Assembly (NCBI GenBank): GCA_021828225.1
Contig: JAKASH010000155.1
Location: forward strand, 1-6,827
Origin: Acidobacteriota bacterium
GTDB taxonomy: Bacteria; Acidobacteriota; Terriglobia; UBA7540
Direction: 5' to 3'
Length of the DNA: 6,827 bases
Of the stretch, positions 5,974-6,827 are shown one piece after another (the first letter of the stretch is position 1; every line of letters starts with the position of its first letter). Below the pieces are notes generated by a model that had not been told where the DNA came from, made no database searches, and was given only the letters and a program-made list of their open reading frames with translations. Position numbers and translations under genes: made by a program.

Positions 5974-6714
5974 ATGGAACGACCCACTTCGATTGGGAGC
6001 TACTTAACGACCTTCACAAAGGAGCTCGGAAACCGAATCCTTGAATCCCTGCCCCCTTTGCACGGAGCGCAGGACCGGCCTTCGCCACTACTCACAAAAC
6101 TGCTCCGCCGGCCTTACCCCGGGCAGGTGATAGCTATAGGTAGCATTGTGAAAAGGCTCGCCGAAGCTCGTTCGGCCGCAGTCGTTGCGGAGTGCGGCAC
6201 GGGCAAGACTTTGATTTCGCTTGCAAGCTTGTACGTCGCTTCGGGCGGAAAGAGTTTTACCGCGATCGCGCTCGTTCCGAGTCATTTGACGGTCAAGTGG
6301 TGCCGCGAGGCGCTGCAAACCATTCCGCGTATTCGGGTCTTTCTCATTGATGGCCTGCGAAATGCCAACTCGACGAGCCGCAACGGGACTCAGGAAGTCA
6401 AGTTGCGACATGGCCGCATCGTTCGCGAGGGCTTCAAGACCACCTTGACTGATCTCCGACTGCGCAAGAATTACCCGAGCGCCCGTGCTCGGTGGAATGG
6501 GATGTGCCCACAACCGGCGCTATTCGTTTTGTCGAAAGAGACGGGGAAATTGTCCCACTTTTGGCGGCATGCATACACCGTGGCCGAATCGGGCCGCTAC
6601 CAGGGTAGCGTCGTCAACCCTGATACCGGCCAGCCGATTTACAGCGGCGACGATGGCGAGCGGCTGCTTTCCAGTGACTTCAAGAAGGTGCGGTTGAGCG
6701 AGTGGCTAGTGTAG
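5974..6714 (+). CDS. Truncated SNF2/DEAD-type helicase, N-terminal part
   Basis: A 246-residue N-terminal fragment of a superfamily 2 helicase or translocase. RPYPGQVIAIGSIVKRL (46-62) resembles the Q-motif region. AECGTGKT (72-79) is Walker A, with Lys78 expected to bind ATP phosphate. ALVPSHLTVKW (99-109) is motif Ia. An unusual long segment follows, including FVLSKETGKLSHFWRHAY (184-201) and NPDTGQPIYSGDDGERL (215-231), seen before the DExx box in some helicases of mobile elements. No DExx box and no second RecA lobe are present, so the protein cannot be an active helicase; complete relatives should be several hundred residues longer. A modest AGGAG lies 13 nt before the ATG. Transposase-like sequence starts 52 nt after the stop, so an insertion sequence probably ended the gene. 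It may once have belonged with the methyltransferase on the same strand. Confidence 0.7.
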   Translation: MERPTSIGSYLTTFTKELGNRILESLPPLHGAQDRPSPLLTKLLRRPYPGQVIAIGSIVKRLAEARSAAVVAECGTGKTLISLASLYVASGGKSFTAIALVPSHLTVKWCREALQTIPRIRVFLIDGLRNANSTSRNGTQEVKLRHGRIVREGFKTTLTDLRLRKNYPSARARWNGMCPQPALFVLSKETGKLSHFWRHAYTVAESGRYQGSVVNPDTGQPIYSGDDGERLLSSDFKKVRLSEWLV

Positions 6715-6827
6715 CGTCTCTCAATTAGCTTTACAATGTAAGCCGTAAGTGCTATTCTCGGCAGCATGTGGAATCCACCTGCTGCACTCCGTGTGACCCC
6801 GGGACAGCGAGCAACTTTGGAGAGCTG
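6709..6827 (+). mobile_element. Left end of an IS630-family insertion sequence (partial)
   Basis: The boundary is inferred. IS630-family elements insert at TA dinucleotides, and TA occurs at 6707-6708 and again at 6712-6713, just where the helicase frame ends. The stretch 6709-6765 would hold the terminal inverted repeat and transposase promoter; the other end lies outside the window, so the repeat cannot be confirmed. The last one or two helicase residues and its stop codon would then come from the element. Confidence 0.5.
6766..6827 (+). CDS. IS630-family transposase, N-terminus only (runs off the window)
   Basis: Twenty codons are visible, reading MWNPPAALRVTPGQRATLES. This matches the typical start of IS630-type transposases: a short Met-Trp/Arg-x-Pro-Pro leader, a hydrophobic pair, then a D/G-Q-R-A-T-L-E helix that begins the N-terminal DNA-binding domain. 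The catalytic DDE domain would lie beyond the window. No strong ribosome-binding site is visible, which is common in insertion sequences. The call rests on a short stretch. Confidence 0.6.
   Translation, partial: MWNPPAALRVTPGQRATLES

Noticed and set aside
1..6827. CRISPR arrays, tRNA or rRNA genes
   Set aside because: No regularly spaced repeats, cloverleaf sequences or rRNA-like stretches were seen on reading the window.

Overview
The window looks like chromosomal DNA of an acidobacterium (phylum Acidobacteriota), probably from soil or sediment. The main reason is the 2817-5863 block on the minus strand: a PadR-type regulator coupled to an 'acidobacterial duplicated orphan permease' (ADOP), an ABC-permease-like arrangement expanded mainly in that phylum. 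Base composition is moderately GC-rich, genes are tightly packed and the standard bacterial stop codons are used. The phylum is inferred from gene content only.

Layout. (1) Bases 1-15 carry a strong ribosome-binding site and a start codon for a gene that runs leftward out of the window. (2) 131-888 (+) is a compact toxin-antitoxin pair, a UPF0175 antitoxin and a DUF3368 PIN-like toxin, joined by a 4-nt GTGA overlap. (3) 993-2826 (+) holds a SAM-dependent N6-adenine-type DNA methyltransferase of the DUF6094 kind, overlapping an unrecognised 226-aa protein. (4) 2817-5863 (-) is the PadR/ADOP operon. The ADOP reading frame is continuous from 5525 to 2817 but contains three stop codons and no net frameshift, so it appears as three open pieces: 5525-4722, 4679-4023 and 3995-2817. 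(5) 5974-6714 (+) is the N-terminal part of an SNF2/DEAD-type helicase with a clear Walker A motif; it stops before any DExx box. (6) Just beyond it, at 6766, begins the N-terminus of an IS630-family transposase, so an insertion sequence probably cut the helicase.

How it fits together. The methyltransferase, the unknown protein and the helicase are all on the plus strand, and I infer that they form, or once formed, one DNA-modification/helicase cassette of a mobile or defence-like island preceded by a toxin-antitoxin module. That cassette is now interrupted by the PadR/ADOP operon on the opposite strand, whose end overlaps the unknown gene by 10 nt, and is truncated on the right by the insertion sequence. 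The ADOP itself seems to be decaying, or to have split into separate half-permeases. The region therefore reads as a partly degraded accessory island. The uncharacterised part most worth following is the DUF6094 methyltransferase / 226-aa protein / helicase set.
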